Assembly (NCBI RefSeq): GCF_034702125.1
Contig: NC_085866.1
Coordinates: 15,121,815-15,185,814, forward strand
Direction: 5' to 3'
DNA length: 64,000 nucleotides
Source: Engraulis encrasicolus
Taxonomy: Eukaryota > Chordata > Actinopteri > Clupeiformes > Engraulidae
Shown here in pieces: positions 13,001 to 23,454 of the stretch. Both the position numbers and the translations under genes were made by a program. Below the pieces are notes generated by a model. That model saw nothing but the letters and a program-made list of their open reading frames with translations. It searched no databases and was not told where the DNA came from. How positions within the stretch are numbered: position 1 is the stretch's first letter; the number at the start of each line of letters is the position of its first letter.

Positions 13001-16000
13001 CAGTACAGGCCAAAAGTATGGACTCACCTTCTCATTTATGCATTCTCTTTATTTCCGTGGATTTTCATTGTGTATTTTCATGCAGGGCATCAAAACTGTG
13101 CATGAACACATGGAGAATTACGTACTTACCAACAAATATCATTCTAGCTGTTGTCCAACAGCAATGACAGCTGTCTATCCACCTGACGTCGACACGGCAC
13201 AACTGATGTCCCCACACATTTCAATAAGCTTATGCCCAGACAGTCATGTCAATCCTAATTGAACTCAATAACAATAACTCATTAGAATTGTAGAACTGGA
13301 ATTTTGAGACATAAAACCTAGTTTTAAACACTTGCCAATACAAGCATTTTACAGACATTTTCTTGATATGATATTGAGTCACAGCCAGTTACTTGGAGAG
13401 GTCAAACCTGTGTTGGAGGGAATCTGTGGCAGGGTTTTTCACTTCTACTTTTACTTTTTGTATCACTGTTTCACTTAGATAACCAGCTATGCTGACCAAG
13501 TGACCTATTATCAGATCAAGAAAATCTGTCTTGTATTGCTTGTATAAATTAAAATGCACTCGTATTTTTACTTGAAAATAGACAGAAAAATAAGATTGTT
13601 GAAACATGTGGGACCCTCAGTTTTGCTGTGTTGACGTCACTGTTTGGCATTTTGTGATATTTTTTAAATAATTGTTTTTATTTTTTATGTATTTTCATTT
13701 TTTTGTTAAGCGAAAATGTATACATGTGTTCATGCACAGAAATAATGCCCTCTCTGAAAATGTATTATGTTCTTTAAAAAGCCACAAAAATAAAGAGAAT
13801 TAATTAACTGAGAAGGTGAGTCCATACTTTTGGCCTGTACTGCACAGGTATATACGTATAGCCTATATATGAGTAAATTACACCAATAACATATTTTACT
13901 CTTAGATCAGAGGACCTGACAGATGAAGATCTCAAAGTCAGCAATGTAAGTGAAAAAGCATTTGATAAATTTGCATATTACTAATTTTATATAATAGATG
14001 ATACACCTCTGGTGTTGTCCTGATTTTCTAGAAATCTGAGAGAATACGGGAGTGTATTCTACACAGGAATAACAAGGCCAAGGATCGAGTGGGGAGAAAG
14101 GCATGTGAGGTATCAAAGTATTTTCTGCAACTCTAAATGTAAGTATTTATGATTATGGTGTGGAAGATCTGATGGAATTTTCTTTGTTTGTTTTAAGAAT
14201 TATAACATCCAACCAAGAGTGTTTACTGTGAGTTCACATGAGTTTTTGTCAAAAGAATATCTGGAACAAAAAGACACAGGTAAAGACACAGACACAGCAG
14301 TACTAGGCATCAACACATACAGTATTTTACACATTATACACATAGTTATGCATCCATTCTTTATATTCATTGGTATAGACATTTTCTCTTTGCTATCTTT
14401 GAAATCATAAGAGATACCATGCCTGAGAGAGGGACTGAAGACCTTTTACGACAGTTACACCAGAAAGATGGCCTCACAGTTTTTGTCAAGTGCCATTGGG
14501 ATCCTGCACCTCTTTCAAGCCTCCCGAGAAATGGTGCGTTTCCCAAGAGTTGGAAGTGTTGTGTTGCATAGTAATTTGTCCTGGATTTGAGATGAAAGAA
14601 TGCAAGATCTTCTACTTTTCTTTTAGAATGTAGATAGGTCCAAACTGCGCACCGAGCTATCAAAGAACCTGGAGGCTGAATTGCTGTGTTTGAGAATGGA
14701 TCGGTTAAGTCCATGCCTGTATCAGCTGGAGGAATGCATCTCAGAGGGAGTTCGGAAGGCAGCAGAAAAATGTGTTGCCATAGCACACCATCAAGTGAAA
14801 ATACCTGTAAGTATTTTAGGCAAATTGTATGACTATAACTCTAAAAATCATACAGATCTACCTGTATCATGCTTTACCCAACTCAATGACCAAGTATTTT
14901 TTTTTAATCCTCATGAAAGGATGGAAAGAATGGACGTGGTTTCCACCAGACTCTGTCAGCCTTGTGCAGGAACAAAGGCTATATCAGGTCAAATGATGGA
15001 GAAACAAGAGACGTTAACAAGGCTTTGGCTGCAGTTATGCGAAACAGCATCAAGGAGGAGTTCAACACCTTATTCTTGTATGTATTAACCTGGTAACTTA
15101 ACTCCTTGTACTTCCACCACCTCAGTTTATGTGTTCTTACTGTAGCGTGTCAAGAAATGTTTGCATCCTGGAGGTGTAGGCCTACTGTAGTAAGCTGCTT
15201 AAGTTTAAGTTGATTGGATCTGGCTTCACCTAATTGCCATTATATGGTCATATACAGTCCCCTCTTGAAGCACAGGAACAGAAAGGCAGATTTTTGTTCA
15301 ATGAAGACATTTAACTTTAAGACCAAACGGTGACTATGGGACAAGAGTTGAGAATGTTAGCTTTTATTTACTGGTATTTACATCTAGATGTGTCAAAAAT
15401 ATCTGGATTCATCAGTCTGTATTTGACCACGGCAATTGTTGGACAGCAAAAGTATTGGAACCAGTCGTTTTAGAAAGAAAATAATGAATAATTTGGTGCC
15501 ATAAGCTAACCCTTGTGTGCAATAACTTCCTCAAGCATACTACCCACTAATATACATGTTTGATAATAATATGTATTTATTTGTAGCACCTTTCAATGTA
15601 CCCAGGGACACTTGATGTTGCAGTAGTAAAACAGAAGGTTAAAAGGCACAGCAGCAAATTAAACTAAACAGTAGGCCTGTAGCCTATGTAAAAGGAATAG
15701 CAGTATGACAGACATAACACCAGAGCAAGATAAAACTCAACTATATAAACGCTCAGATAGCGCACCTCCGCCCTCTGGTGGACAAACACACACGCAACGC
15801 TAACTTACAAACAAACAAACAAACATGAATGTAGGGGCTTCTGTTGTGACACTCGTTACATTTAATGTGCACAGAAATAAGGGGAAAACCGGGCAGTCTG
15901 TACAGGAGAAGATCAATGAATTCAGCATCTGCTCCATCAACGTAAGAGATGGCTACAGCAAGCCAGAAGCAATGGATCACATTCTGCACTTTATTGAAAA

Positions 16001-17793
16001 GGAGGTAAATTCAATTAATCGTCAATGTGTGATGATGATACATCAAAAACAATTGTCAATTGTAATTAACTGAGACAACGTGTTGTACTGATGCCAAGAG
16101 GTGCCTGAAAAAGCAAAGCATTATGCAGTGCACATGTACTCCACCAGCTCCCAAATTTAAAAAAAAAATAGTTCTGGACCTGGCACGTAGACTTATAAAT
16201 TGATACACGATTTGATTTGGAAATATGTTCCCAACTAATAGAATATGATGAGGAAACCTTGTCAGGAATAAAGGGCATGTTTTACTTGGCTTGGAGCTGC
16301 CTGACAAGGACAAACGTATGGTTGAGGTGTTCAGAAGAGAAAAAAGACCTTGACCTTGACATTATAAGGACTATATGTACACAAAATAATCAGAATAATA
16401 TCATCAAATAAGTCAACATACCGTAAATGGTTTATGACAAGAAAAAATTATGAAAAACAAAATGGGTAAATTTGAGATTCTTCAGGGTTACAATCACCTT
16501 TCAAGGTTAATATCACCTATTATGCTCATGGAATGGTCAACTCTAAATTGGGAGCCGGGCTACTGGACCACTTATATGGTTGAGTCTAAATTAAGGCGAT
16601 GGATGTTCCCTGATATCCATGTTTCATCAGTAGGTGTTCATTTAATGTAGGGTAATATGTAAAGTATCATTTACAGCTGATTCTTGATTTAATATCGGCA
16701 GGAAACCAAGCTGAAGGAGAGGGCGCGTGGATTAATTTTGAAGACAAAGAAAGATATGTACGCATCAATCGAAAATACCATTAAAAAAGAGATGATTCCT
16801 GCCTATGAAGGTAAGACTTATCAGAATAAGGATTCATTCAAGGATTAATAGTTTACTGTTTTTTTTCTGACATACATATTGCTTGTTTTTGTTGCAGAGG
16901 CTCATGCAAAAATTGGAACAAGGTCTATGATAACGAAGACAAAAGTGCTGCTGGAATATGTAGAGAAGAAAAAGGAAACTATGTTCAACAAGGCAAAGAC
17001 AGAGATGTTGTCCTTGTTCAAACAATTCATGGTTTGTAAGTTTATATTTTTCTTAAAGATTCTATGTTATAAATGACAACATAACTGATTGCTGAACAAA
17101 TACTCCCCTTTCTTTTTCATAAGGACCAGATAGAGTCAGATTTCAGAAATACACTGCAGAAAGCCATGGCAAATGCATTATCTGAATCACTCTCCACTTT
17201 CAGCATGGGTAAGTTACGATCTCTACAAATACTTATTTATATATTACATTGAACTGAAATGCCCTTTATAGTTTGATGAATGGTAAAATTACAAGATTCA
17301 AGATTCAAGATTAGTTTATTACGTCTTATTATAGGTTTGAAGCCTATAAAGAGTAAAAATTGTTGTGTTTTTGTGTCCTCAAAAAGATTAAAAAATAAAA
17401 ATAAAAAAGAGGGGGGGGGGGGTGGAAAAAAGTGCAAAGAAAGTGCCTTGTTGTCTTCAGCATGAATTCAGTAAAACACTCTCCATCCAGAATATACCAT
17501 TATTTATTTTGGCCCTGCCGTGGCTCTCATGGTTGGGCACTGTGCTGCTACTGTACGCTGGCAACCCGGACTCGATTCCGGCCTGGGTCCTTTGCCGATC
17601 CTTCCCTGTTCCCGGTTCCTTCTCTGACTGTCTTGTCCTAAATAAAGTCATAAAGGTGGAAAAATATATTTTTAAAAAGAATGTATTCTTTGTTGTAGAT
17701 GTCAGCAGTGAAATTAAGAAGATGGAGGAATTATACTCTCAATTGTCTGCAGCAGGGGACTCCAGACCTTGTGTAAGACTGAGGACAATCTAA
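7090..17793 (+). CDS. Gene B: AIG1-like domain fused to SLIP-GC (NUGGC)-like GTPase
   Basis: Coding exons: 7109-7720 (or from the ATG at 7090 if unspliced), 8298-8403, 9634-9856, 9951-10163, 11458-11652, 12574-12752, 13906-13945, 14032-14109, 14198-14279, 14412-14533, 14627-14806, 14920-15077, 15875-16004, 16702-16810, 16898-17031, 17124-17208 and 17699-17793 (TAA). All splice sites are GT..AG and phases chain without a stop. With the candidate exon at 5291 the product is about 934 residues; human NUGGC is near 800. Order: degenerate AIG1 G domain (about 20-225), helical linker, SLIP-GC G domain with GPTGCGKS (about 281-288), DLPG (about 454) and TKSD (about 519), then helical C-terminus. NUGGC is known as a nuclear GTPase of germinal-centre B cells that limits AID-linked DNA damage. 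The role of fish paralogues is unknown to me. The tail differs from A and C. Confidence 0.85.
7109..7720 (+). CDS. Gene B exon: degenerate AIG1/GIMAP domain
   Basis: The exon encodes RIVLLG, a GIMAP-like start, then DNKLDNAQMGNLILGRDA where GIMAPs have GxxGxGKS and the following GNxILG. The Walker A glycine-lysine-serine is absent. The GIMAP conserved box is present as LSAPGPHAFVLVLQ. The stretch TILLPTVRSAQ lies where a TKxD or related G4 motif would be expected. The domain is therefore probably a pseudo-GTPase that may bind partners. The exon ends in a basic KRKRVED tract resembling a nuclear localisation signal, followed by donor GTGAGA. The same exon in gene C is frameshifted. Confidence 0.85.
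9634..9856 (+). CDS. Gene B exon: SLIP-GC GTPase G1 motif
   Basis: The exon encodes TVGVFGPTGCGKSSLLNAIL, an intact Walker A/G1 motif, followed by GEPDLLPTGS and a conserved TS pair that may supply the switch I threonine. The phase-1 junction with the helical exon 8298-8403 (ending DYI plus AG) is shared with gene C. About 150 bp are nearly identical in nucleotide sequence to gene C (four differences by eye), far above the other exons. Confidence 0.9.
10849..11103. mobile_element. Possible TIR element in gene B intron
   Basis: The ends are imperfect inverted repeats: ACCCATTGATGCCTTA on the left and TAGGCGCCAATGGGT on the right, the latter followed by TAA. It lies in the 1.3-kb intron between exons 9951-10163 and 11458-11652. 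There is no coding content, and the boundaries are approximate. Confidence 0.4.
11458..11652 (+). CDS. Gene B exon: G3 (DLPG) of the SLIP-GC domain
   Basis: Sixty-five whole codons run from ARALCKEIRPYI through FGKLYWPIVK to VLVDLPGNGDYNQTRDEMW. DxxG is the G3/switch II motif and the LYWPIVK block is a family hallmark. The acceptor is TAAACAG and the donor GAG|GTAAAT. The matching exon in C is 35941-36135 with the same length. Confidence 0.92.
11807..11846. repeat. (GT)n followed by a G run
   Basis: About 13 GT units, then a G-rich run at 11835-11846, in the intron before the G4 exon of gene B. Confidence 0.9.
12225..12272. repeat. Retroelement tail-like fragment
   Basis: GAGTAGAGTAGAGTAACTTT is followed by ATTGATCCCCGAGGGGAAATT. 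This string is frequent at the ends of teleost retroposons. No larger body is recognisable, and the family is not assigned. Confidence 0.4.
12574..12752 (+). CDS. Gene B exon: G4 (TKSD) of the SLIP-GC domain
   Basis: The exon encodes CTAVWIVSDINRAVSDKAAW and then GGECISIAFICTKSD. TKSD is the guanine-specificity (N/T-K-x-D) motif. It ends two bases into a codon before GTAATT. The gene C counterpart is 38430-38608 with TKTD and equal length. Confidence 0.92.
13001..13842. mobile_element. Tc1/mariner-like non-autonomous element
   Basis: The terminal inverted repeats start CAGTACAGGCCAAAAGTATG and extend to GACTCACCTTCTCA, the typical end of a teleost Tc1-like family; TA precedes the left end. 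Internal sequence resembles the 5' part of such elements (TGAACACATGGAGAATTACG). No transposase frame survives. It lies in the intron after the G4 exon of gene B. Confidence 0.8.
13906..13945 (+). CDS. Gene B exon 7: short acidic linker
   Basis: Thirteen codons, SEDLTDEDLKVSN, lie between acceptor CTTAG and donor AAT|GTAAGT. The position matches gene C exon 38898-38976, which is about twice as long and encodes a Glu-rich segment. The linker immediately after the G domain thus varies in length and sequence between paralogues while its acidic nature is kept. Confidence 0.75.
14627..15077 (+). CDS. Gene B exons 11-12: helical region with ALCRNKGY block
   Basis: Exons 14627-14806 and 14920-15077 are included. 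The first encodes an amphipathic helical stretch with QLEECISEGVRKAAEKCV. The second carries the conserved block HQTLSALCRNKGYIRSNDGE followed by TRDVNKALA, almost unchanged in gene C (40707-40861). This is probably a structural part of the stalk-like region after the G domain; the function is not known to me. Confidence 0.85.
15254..15700. repeat. Tc1-like fragment and retroposon tail in gene B intron
   Basis: The 15254-15500 segment contains strings typical of Tc1-like elements (TTTACTGGTATTTACATCTA; GTATTGGAACCAGTCG). The 15560-15700 segment has a TTTATTTGTAGCACCTTTCA type repeat head, the same style as 53461 onward. The assignment comes from pattern memory only. Confidence 0.4.
17511..17656 (+). 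mobile_element. tRNA-derived SINE, copy 1
   Basis: The head GGCCCTGCCGTGGCTCTCAT gives a tRNA-like A box (GTGGCTCTCATGGTTGGGC). The B box is CGGACTCGATTCC at about 17567-17580. It shares the body with 18453-18590 and ends in a TAAATAAAGTCATAAAG tail. It lies in the last intron of gene B, in sense orientation. Confidence 0.8.
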
Positions 17794-18137
17794 ATGATGA
17801 TCCACTGAGTGTGGTACTAAATGCATTTGTCATGGCGTACACTTGTTGCAGATGTACATGAGGGATTGCAAAGCCAAACTTGTATTGGTGTGGTGTGAAG
17901 GGCCATGTAATAGATATTTTACATTTATGGTTATTTGTTTGGGTGAATGTGATGATTTGCTGAAAATTGATTTTTAAGGGGAGGTGGTTAGTTAATCTGC
18001 CTAAGTGGGGAATCTTACTCTTAAAATGCATTTTACCTCTGTTGCTATTTTAGGGGAAGTCATGCCAGGTAGGGGCATCGTGATAACAGACATACTGAAA
18101 ACCATGATAAATGTGCTTTTTTTACTTTGTTTTGCTA

Positions 18138-18143
18138 AATAAA
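18138..18143 (+). terminator. Poly(A) signal AATAAA of gene B
   Basis: AATAAA followed by TGTTTGTTAC lies 345 bp after the gene B stop codon. The same AATAAATRTTTGTT context marks the ends of A (3533) and C (50308), which supports it as the polyadenylation signal. Confidence 0.65.
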
Positions 18144-18452
18144 TGTTTGTTACACATTTTTACTGTAGTCATCAACAAAGATTCCTGTTATTATTTTAAA
18201 TGTTCCTAAAAAAACATACTTCATGCATATATTTTGACCGTAGTGTTGGAAAAAATTAAAACTTTCACAGATCCTTGAGCCATTTATCTGTAAAACACAG
18301 GACCTGCAAAATAAATGAATAAATAAATAAAACCTAGGCTATTATGGGTTAAAGGTCCTTATCTCTCGAGGGGCTCTGTGAAACAAAATGTAGCAAGAAT
18401 TGCTAACCCCTGTGAAAACCATAATATGTCAACCTGTTAAGCAGATAAAACT

Positions 18453-18590
18453 TGGCCCTGCCGTGGCCAAACGGTAGGGCACTCGTCTACTACGCGGCTG
18501 ACCCGGGTTTGATTACCAGCCCAGGTCCTTTGCCGGCCCTTCCCCTTTTCTCCTCACTCACTTCCTGTCATAAATAAAGTAATAAAAAGA
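18453..18590 (+). mobile_element. tRNA-derived SINE, copy 2
   Basis: A box GTGGCCAAACGGTAGGGC and B box GGGTTTGATTAC, followed by the same CTTTGCCGGCCCTTCCC body as copy 1 and the tail AATAAAGTAATAAAAAG. It lies just downstream of gene B. Confidence 0.82.
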
Positions 18591-18659
18591 CCCAAAAAAG
18601 CACATAAAACTTAAACACACAGAGGTGTGGTAGGAACCAGGCCAGTAAATAAATTCATA

Positions 18660-18815
18660 ATTGCAAATGCACCCACTGAATGCCCTTGCAGTAGCCTGGC
18701 GACGCCATCCTATGTACTCCACCCAAAGTCAACAGTCGGCTTTGCCCAGGCTACCTTTGCAGTGCATCTCCTGCCAAAGGAGAGTGGGAGAACAGACACT
18801 TGGGCCATGATATTT
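18660..18815. repeat. Repeat shared with 59935-60005, split by a small insert
   Basis: TGCACCCACTGAATGCCCTT through ACTTGGGCCA is shared with 59935-60005. Here a block of about 70 bp (18692-18760) with inverted ends TAGCCTGG and CCAGGCTA interrupts it, flanked by near-duplicated CCTTGCAG and CTTTGCAG. The copy at 59.9 kb shows the uninterrupted state. Confidence 0.6.
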
Positions 18816-21040
18816 CTGCAACCATGTTAATTGAAGTTTTTTATTTTCTGTTGTTTATGCTTGTCTCAATTGCATTGTACAGGTTAATAGCTTAGATTGA
18901 AGGTGGAAAAATATGTGAATTTATTTGTCTTTCTGTCATTTTTTACATCACAAAAACATGACATTTGAAGAGGGGTGTGTAGACTTTTGGGAGCCACTGT
19001 ACGTGTAGATGTAAGAACACTAGGCTCAAGCTTAGTGATAGATGCCAGTGCTGTTCCTTATTTCCATATTCTGCCAGAGAAATTTGCAGAGATTTACATT
19101 ATTTTTCCTGCTTTGCAAGTTCCAAGTGAACTTGACTTTGACGTGGCAAGCCACCCAAACAGACACTGTAGCCAGACACCTTACATCAGGATTGTCTGAT
19201 GGATCCATCTCACCCACAATGACCCATCCTTATATGTTGTACATGTTGATGTGCTGTATGTAAGGTATGCCAGGCCTGAAGTGCCTCTTTGAACTCCTTT
19301 GTAGCCTTTTGGAGTTGTCATTTCACTTTAGGTCAGAGTAAATCAAATAATGATTGCAGGATCAAATCAAAATCTTTATGAATGAGAGACATGTTGATGG
19401 AAGCTGACTGGTGTTGCAGAGTTTGTCTGTCTTTATATCTTACTTTCGCCTATTGAGGAAACTCTTGAGTCTACATAAACTCAAAGAATTAGTTTTTAAA
19501 AAAAGAGAGAGAGAGCCTGTGGAATTGGTTTGGCCACATTTCAAGTATGAAAAACCACCCACTGCTTTCTGCCCTTGATATCTATTTGCACTTTGCCTAA
19601 AGGCATACTTTAGACTTATCTTCCCTTTTCAGGACTTATCTTCCCTTTTCTTTGGCGTGCCTTTGATAATGCTTCCCATAATCAGCATGCCACAGCCATT
19701 ATTGTTCCTAGCGGTGCAAAAAAACATAATTGTCTGTCCTTATTGGACCTAAGCTTTATTTTTTTTCGTGACTACCACCTCTAAAACTCTGGCACATTGG
19801 TACTGGCATCTTGTGACTTTTTGAATAGGTACAGTTTCAGGAAATGTTATGCGGATATGTTGTATAGATAGGTGAATAAGTTATTCAAGAGTGTAGCAAG
19901 ACAGAGATGCAGGCAGGCTAAACATTCACATTGACATTCCTGCATTTATTACACATATTGACACACGTATTGACAGAGACCGCATTTAACATCCCTCCTC
20001 AGGATCTCGTTAACAGCGAGTGATATGGAATTGTGTACCCAGTTCATCTGTTTCACTGGATGTTCACCTGTACAACCCTCTTACTGCATCTCAGTGTTGA
20101 TTGCACTGATGAATCACGTTCATGGAAAGCTTTGTTTTGATCCTGCAATTCTGCATGTAAGATTATACTGAATTGTGTCTTATTCTGACCTTAGGGGAAA
20201 TGAAAATGACAACAAAGAAGTCCTTTGTCAATTAAAAGAAGCACTTTGTGCCCAAATAAAATGTAAAGATGGATAATTGTGGATGAGATGGATTGAGGTA
20301 TTATTCATCAGACAATGCTGAGGTAGAGAGTCTTGCTGTCTATTTGGATGGCTTGTGGTTCACTTAGAAGTTCACTTAGACCTTGTAAAGCAGGGCAAAA
20401 ATGCAGTACAGAATTTATCTGGCAGAGTATGGAAAGGCACTGGCACCTGTCACTAGGCTTCGAATAAGGGTTAAACAAGTTAATTAGGTCCCAGTGATTG
20501 TTTCCATGACTGCTTAATTCGGGGACATGAACTGTCCCCAACAGGTAGCCTAATTATAAACATCTGTCGGTGATAAAAAAAAAAAATGAATTGCAGTTGA
20601 CAACATGTAGTGAAATACAATCTAATTGCATGTTTTATTTTACATTCAAACCACATCAACACCAAATGCACTTGTGATGTTGAGTCACTATGAAGTTCAG
20701 TTTGTTTGTGGGACTGGAGCGTGAGGACTGTGTTGACTGTAGAGAGCCCTCAGGGCCTAACTGTTCCACCACTTCTCTTAATTTGTATGGCTCTAATGAG
20801 ACCGCACCTGGCATAGTAAACAGTGTTTTATTATCGTACATGCATTTTGGCATGTGCCTTCTTCAGGGTGCACTTGAGTTTAGCACCCTTACAGTCTATC
20901 TGAATAAGAGTGAAGCCTATTCCTAGCTGGGAAATTGACTTATCATGATAATATTCCCCTCTGTGTTCTTTCATCTATCATGAAAAGGACAATGTCAAAT
21001 GAATGGAGTATGACGCATAGGCTGTGCTCGGTGCTTATGT
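18816..21040. other. Intergenic stretch between genes B and C
   Basis: I see AT-rich sequence and short unconserved frames. There is no exon matching the SLIP-GC or AIG1 family, no RNA gene and no clear element boundary. Confidence 0.4.
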
Positions 21041-21146
21041 ACACTATATTGCCAAAAATATTCGCCCACCTGCCTTGACTCACGTACTGTATGAACTTAC
21101 ATGCCACCTCATTCCTAGCCACAGGGTTCGATGGTCCACCTTTTGC
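21041..21146. mobile_element. Tc1-like terminal fragment
   Basis: TACACTATATTGCCAAAAAT, then ATTCGCCCACCTGCC and the start of the internal region, is a well-known teleost Tc1-like end. It breaks off where the 21157-22584 element starts, so it is probably interrupted by that insertion or truncated. Confidence 0.65.
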
Positions 21147-21156
21147 AGATAGGCCT

Positions 21157-22584
21157 CCCAGGTGAAAAAGTGGTTCAATTTAGTACAATAAAAGTATGAC
21201 TGAAGTGTACTTAGCATGTTAAAAGTGCACTCGTGCTTTTTGTGCTAAGAAAAAGTATGTTTACAATATGCTTATTTAAAGTGTACTTAAAATTAGATGT
21301 AATTAAGTTGCTCTCAAAGAAAGTACACTTAGCGTACCATACTTCAAGTGTACTTCGAAGATGTTTGACAAAAGTGTATTTAGAGGAGTATACTAATAGT
21401 GTTCTAATAGTGAACTTACTAAAAGTGTATTTTTTAATAACATATTGCAATTGTACTTTTTTAAAGTGCAATATGATTACACTTCACCCAAATGTCTTCT
21501 AAGTGTGATTTTCTATAGTGCGCTTTAAAGTAAATCGCTTTAACATATTGCAAGTACACTTTTTCTAAGTGCACCATGATTGCACTTCACCCAAATATAT
21601 TCAAAGTGTGCTTACACAAAGTTCATTTACCCATCATGCACCATCATGCATGTACCATCATGCAATGCACTTCTTGGAGCTAAATTTCTCAAACAGAAAG
21701 CCATTTACCTCTAAGGAATATCTTTGGTTTGCATGAAAATATTACTCATTGTTATATTCTGCGTTTATTGTAGGAATTTTAAAATGGTACACAAAAAATG
21801 GCCATGTTCCCACCGTCATTATGATGGTCACGTATATGTTCTGGTATATATAGCCTCACACTTCCCATGATATCACGGTGAGAGGTAAGTTGGAACTAGT
21901 TGTTCAAACAAAGAATTAAGGGTCACCATTAGTGATTAATTCAAATGATCAACTGCAGGAAGGTGGAACAAGTATGAAATAAAGTGAAATGTGTATCTGA
22001 AATCTCTGTAACAATGCAATGATTGTAAATGTCAGTCGTGCTAGGCATGCATACTGTATCAATACTGTGACATGTGGCTGTGTGTAATGTACAAGCTCTG
22101 AGGACCAGCATGGATTGTAGTATTAGATTTATATTATTCGTTGTACTTGGGAGTGTACTGTGAATATACTTCAAGCATACCTGTTATATATTTACAATAC
22201 TTAATATGATATACTTTTTACAGACTTAAAATGTTCCAATGTAGTCCAAAGAAGCATGAAGTTAATATACTTTTATTGTACTTCCAGTAACAATAAAATG
22301 TTATAGAAGTGTACTCAAGCACACTATTAATGCCATACGAATGCATGAAAAGCGTGTTTGGAGCATACTTTCAAAAGTATGCTTGTAGTGCACTTAAAGC
22401 TGTCCAAAAGCGGTGACAATTTCGCAGCCTTAGTGTGCTGCAAGTGTGCTGAAGTACTGCTCTAGTAGTGCTTGAGCGCACTAATAGTGCAATGAAGCGC
22501 ACTTTAAATCGCCGAAAATAGTACACTTTGTACTAAGTACGGTCAAAAAAAGTACACTTTAAGTATATGGGTTTTTCACCTGGG
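21157..22584. mobile_element. 1.4-kb element built of AGTGTACTT-like motifs
   Basis: The ends are inverted: CCCAGGTGAAAAA on the left and TTTTTCACCTGGG on the right. Inside, dozens of partly palindromic units such as AAGTGTACTT, AAGTACACTT and AGTGCACTT recur on both strands at irregular spacing. No transposase frame is present. The family is not assigned. Confidence 0.7.
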
Positions 22585-22803
22585 GTTACTTGGATATGAC
22601 AAAACCGAATATGTTCGAGAGGACTCCAAATTACACAAAACTACCCTGGGTGACTAAAACATGATGTAATAATGTGAAAATAAAGGGCCCAATGTCAAAA
22701 AACGGTGTTCTCCTTTAACGTCAAGAACATTTTATGACATTCTTGTCATTTACTGTCATTTGGGTATTGTGTAAGCTGTAATTCCGCATTTAACTCATAC
22801 TAG

Positions 22804-23454
22804 ATGCTTAAAATACGTAATATTTTTTCTAGTGAAGATCCAAAGGAGAATGCCCGTGTGGGAAACTTCATTGTGAGAAGAGATGCTTTCCAGACTGACG
22901 CTGTGTTCCTTGAACGACAATTCAGTGAGCGAGTCACTGGTCATGTGGGTTTTCGTCAGGTTTCCATCATCAACCCGCCGACCTGTTTTGGTCAGATGAT
23001 GCACTGCTCACAGCTACAGTGAAAGAGTGCATGGACCTGTCTGCTCCAGGTCCTCATGCCTTCATCCATGTTCTGCAGCCAGAGAACTTCTCAGTGGCTG
23101 TCTGGCGCAAGATGGAATCCGTACTCAGTGAGTTCGGTGAGGATGCCCGAAAATACACCATTCTGGTAACTACTAAACAAACTGCACAATACAATCTTGC
23201 ATCTTTGTTCACTGGAAGAGAAGACACTTTTTGCCTGCACCTTTCCCTTGAGAGCCACTCCCTCCTTGACAGTCAAAGAGCCAATCTCTTTGAGGTTGTT
23301 GACCGTATGATAGCGGAAAATGGGGAATGTTATCTAAGGACGACTGCAGTCACACCAGGGACCTCACTTCATCCAGGAGGCAAACACAGACAGAAAAGAC
23401 AAAGAGAGGAAGACTCGTCTGAAGAGGAAGAAAGTCAGAAGAAGAAAAAAGATG
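22804..23454 (+). pseudogene. Gene C exon 1: AIG1/GIMAP-like domain with frameshift
   Basis: Frame one runs MLKIRNIFSSEDPKENARVG and onward to about 22977; a second frame resumes at KECMDLSAPGPHAFIHVLQ (23019 on). Comparison with gene B (AACCCTCCTGAC against AACCCGCCGAC) places a single missing base at about 22977-22980. The P-loop is absent, as in B. The acceptor TTGCAG of gene B has no counterpart at the same codon; the nearest is ACTAG before the ATG at 22804, with no upstream exon of matching phase found. The exon ends in a Glu/Lys-rich tract before donor GTGAGA. Confidence 0.75.

Noticed and set aside
14681..15088. 135-codon frame over gene B exons 11-12
   Set aside because: It reads through a GT..AG intron and then leaves the correct frame; the spliced model matches gene C.
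17511..18590. tRNA gene candidates from A/B box matches
   Set aside because: No complete cloverleaf; the two copies share a non-tRNA body and tail, so they are SINEs.
22970..23025. A tiny intron explaining the gene C frame change
   Set aside because: The aligned B and C sequences differ by one base only; no GT..AG intron fits.
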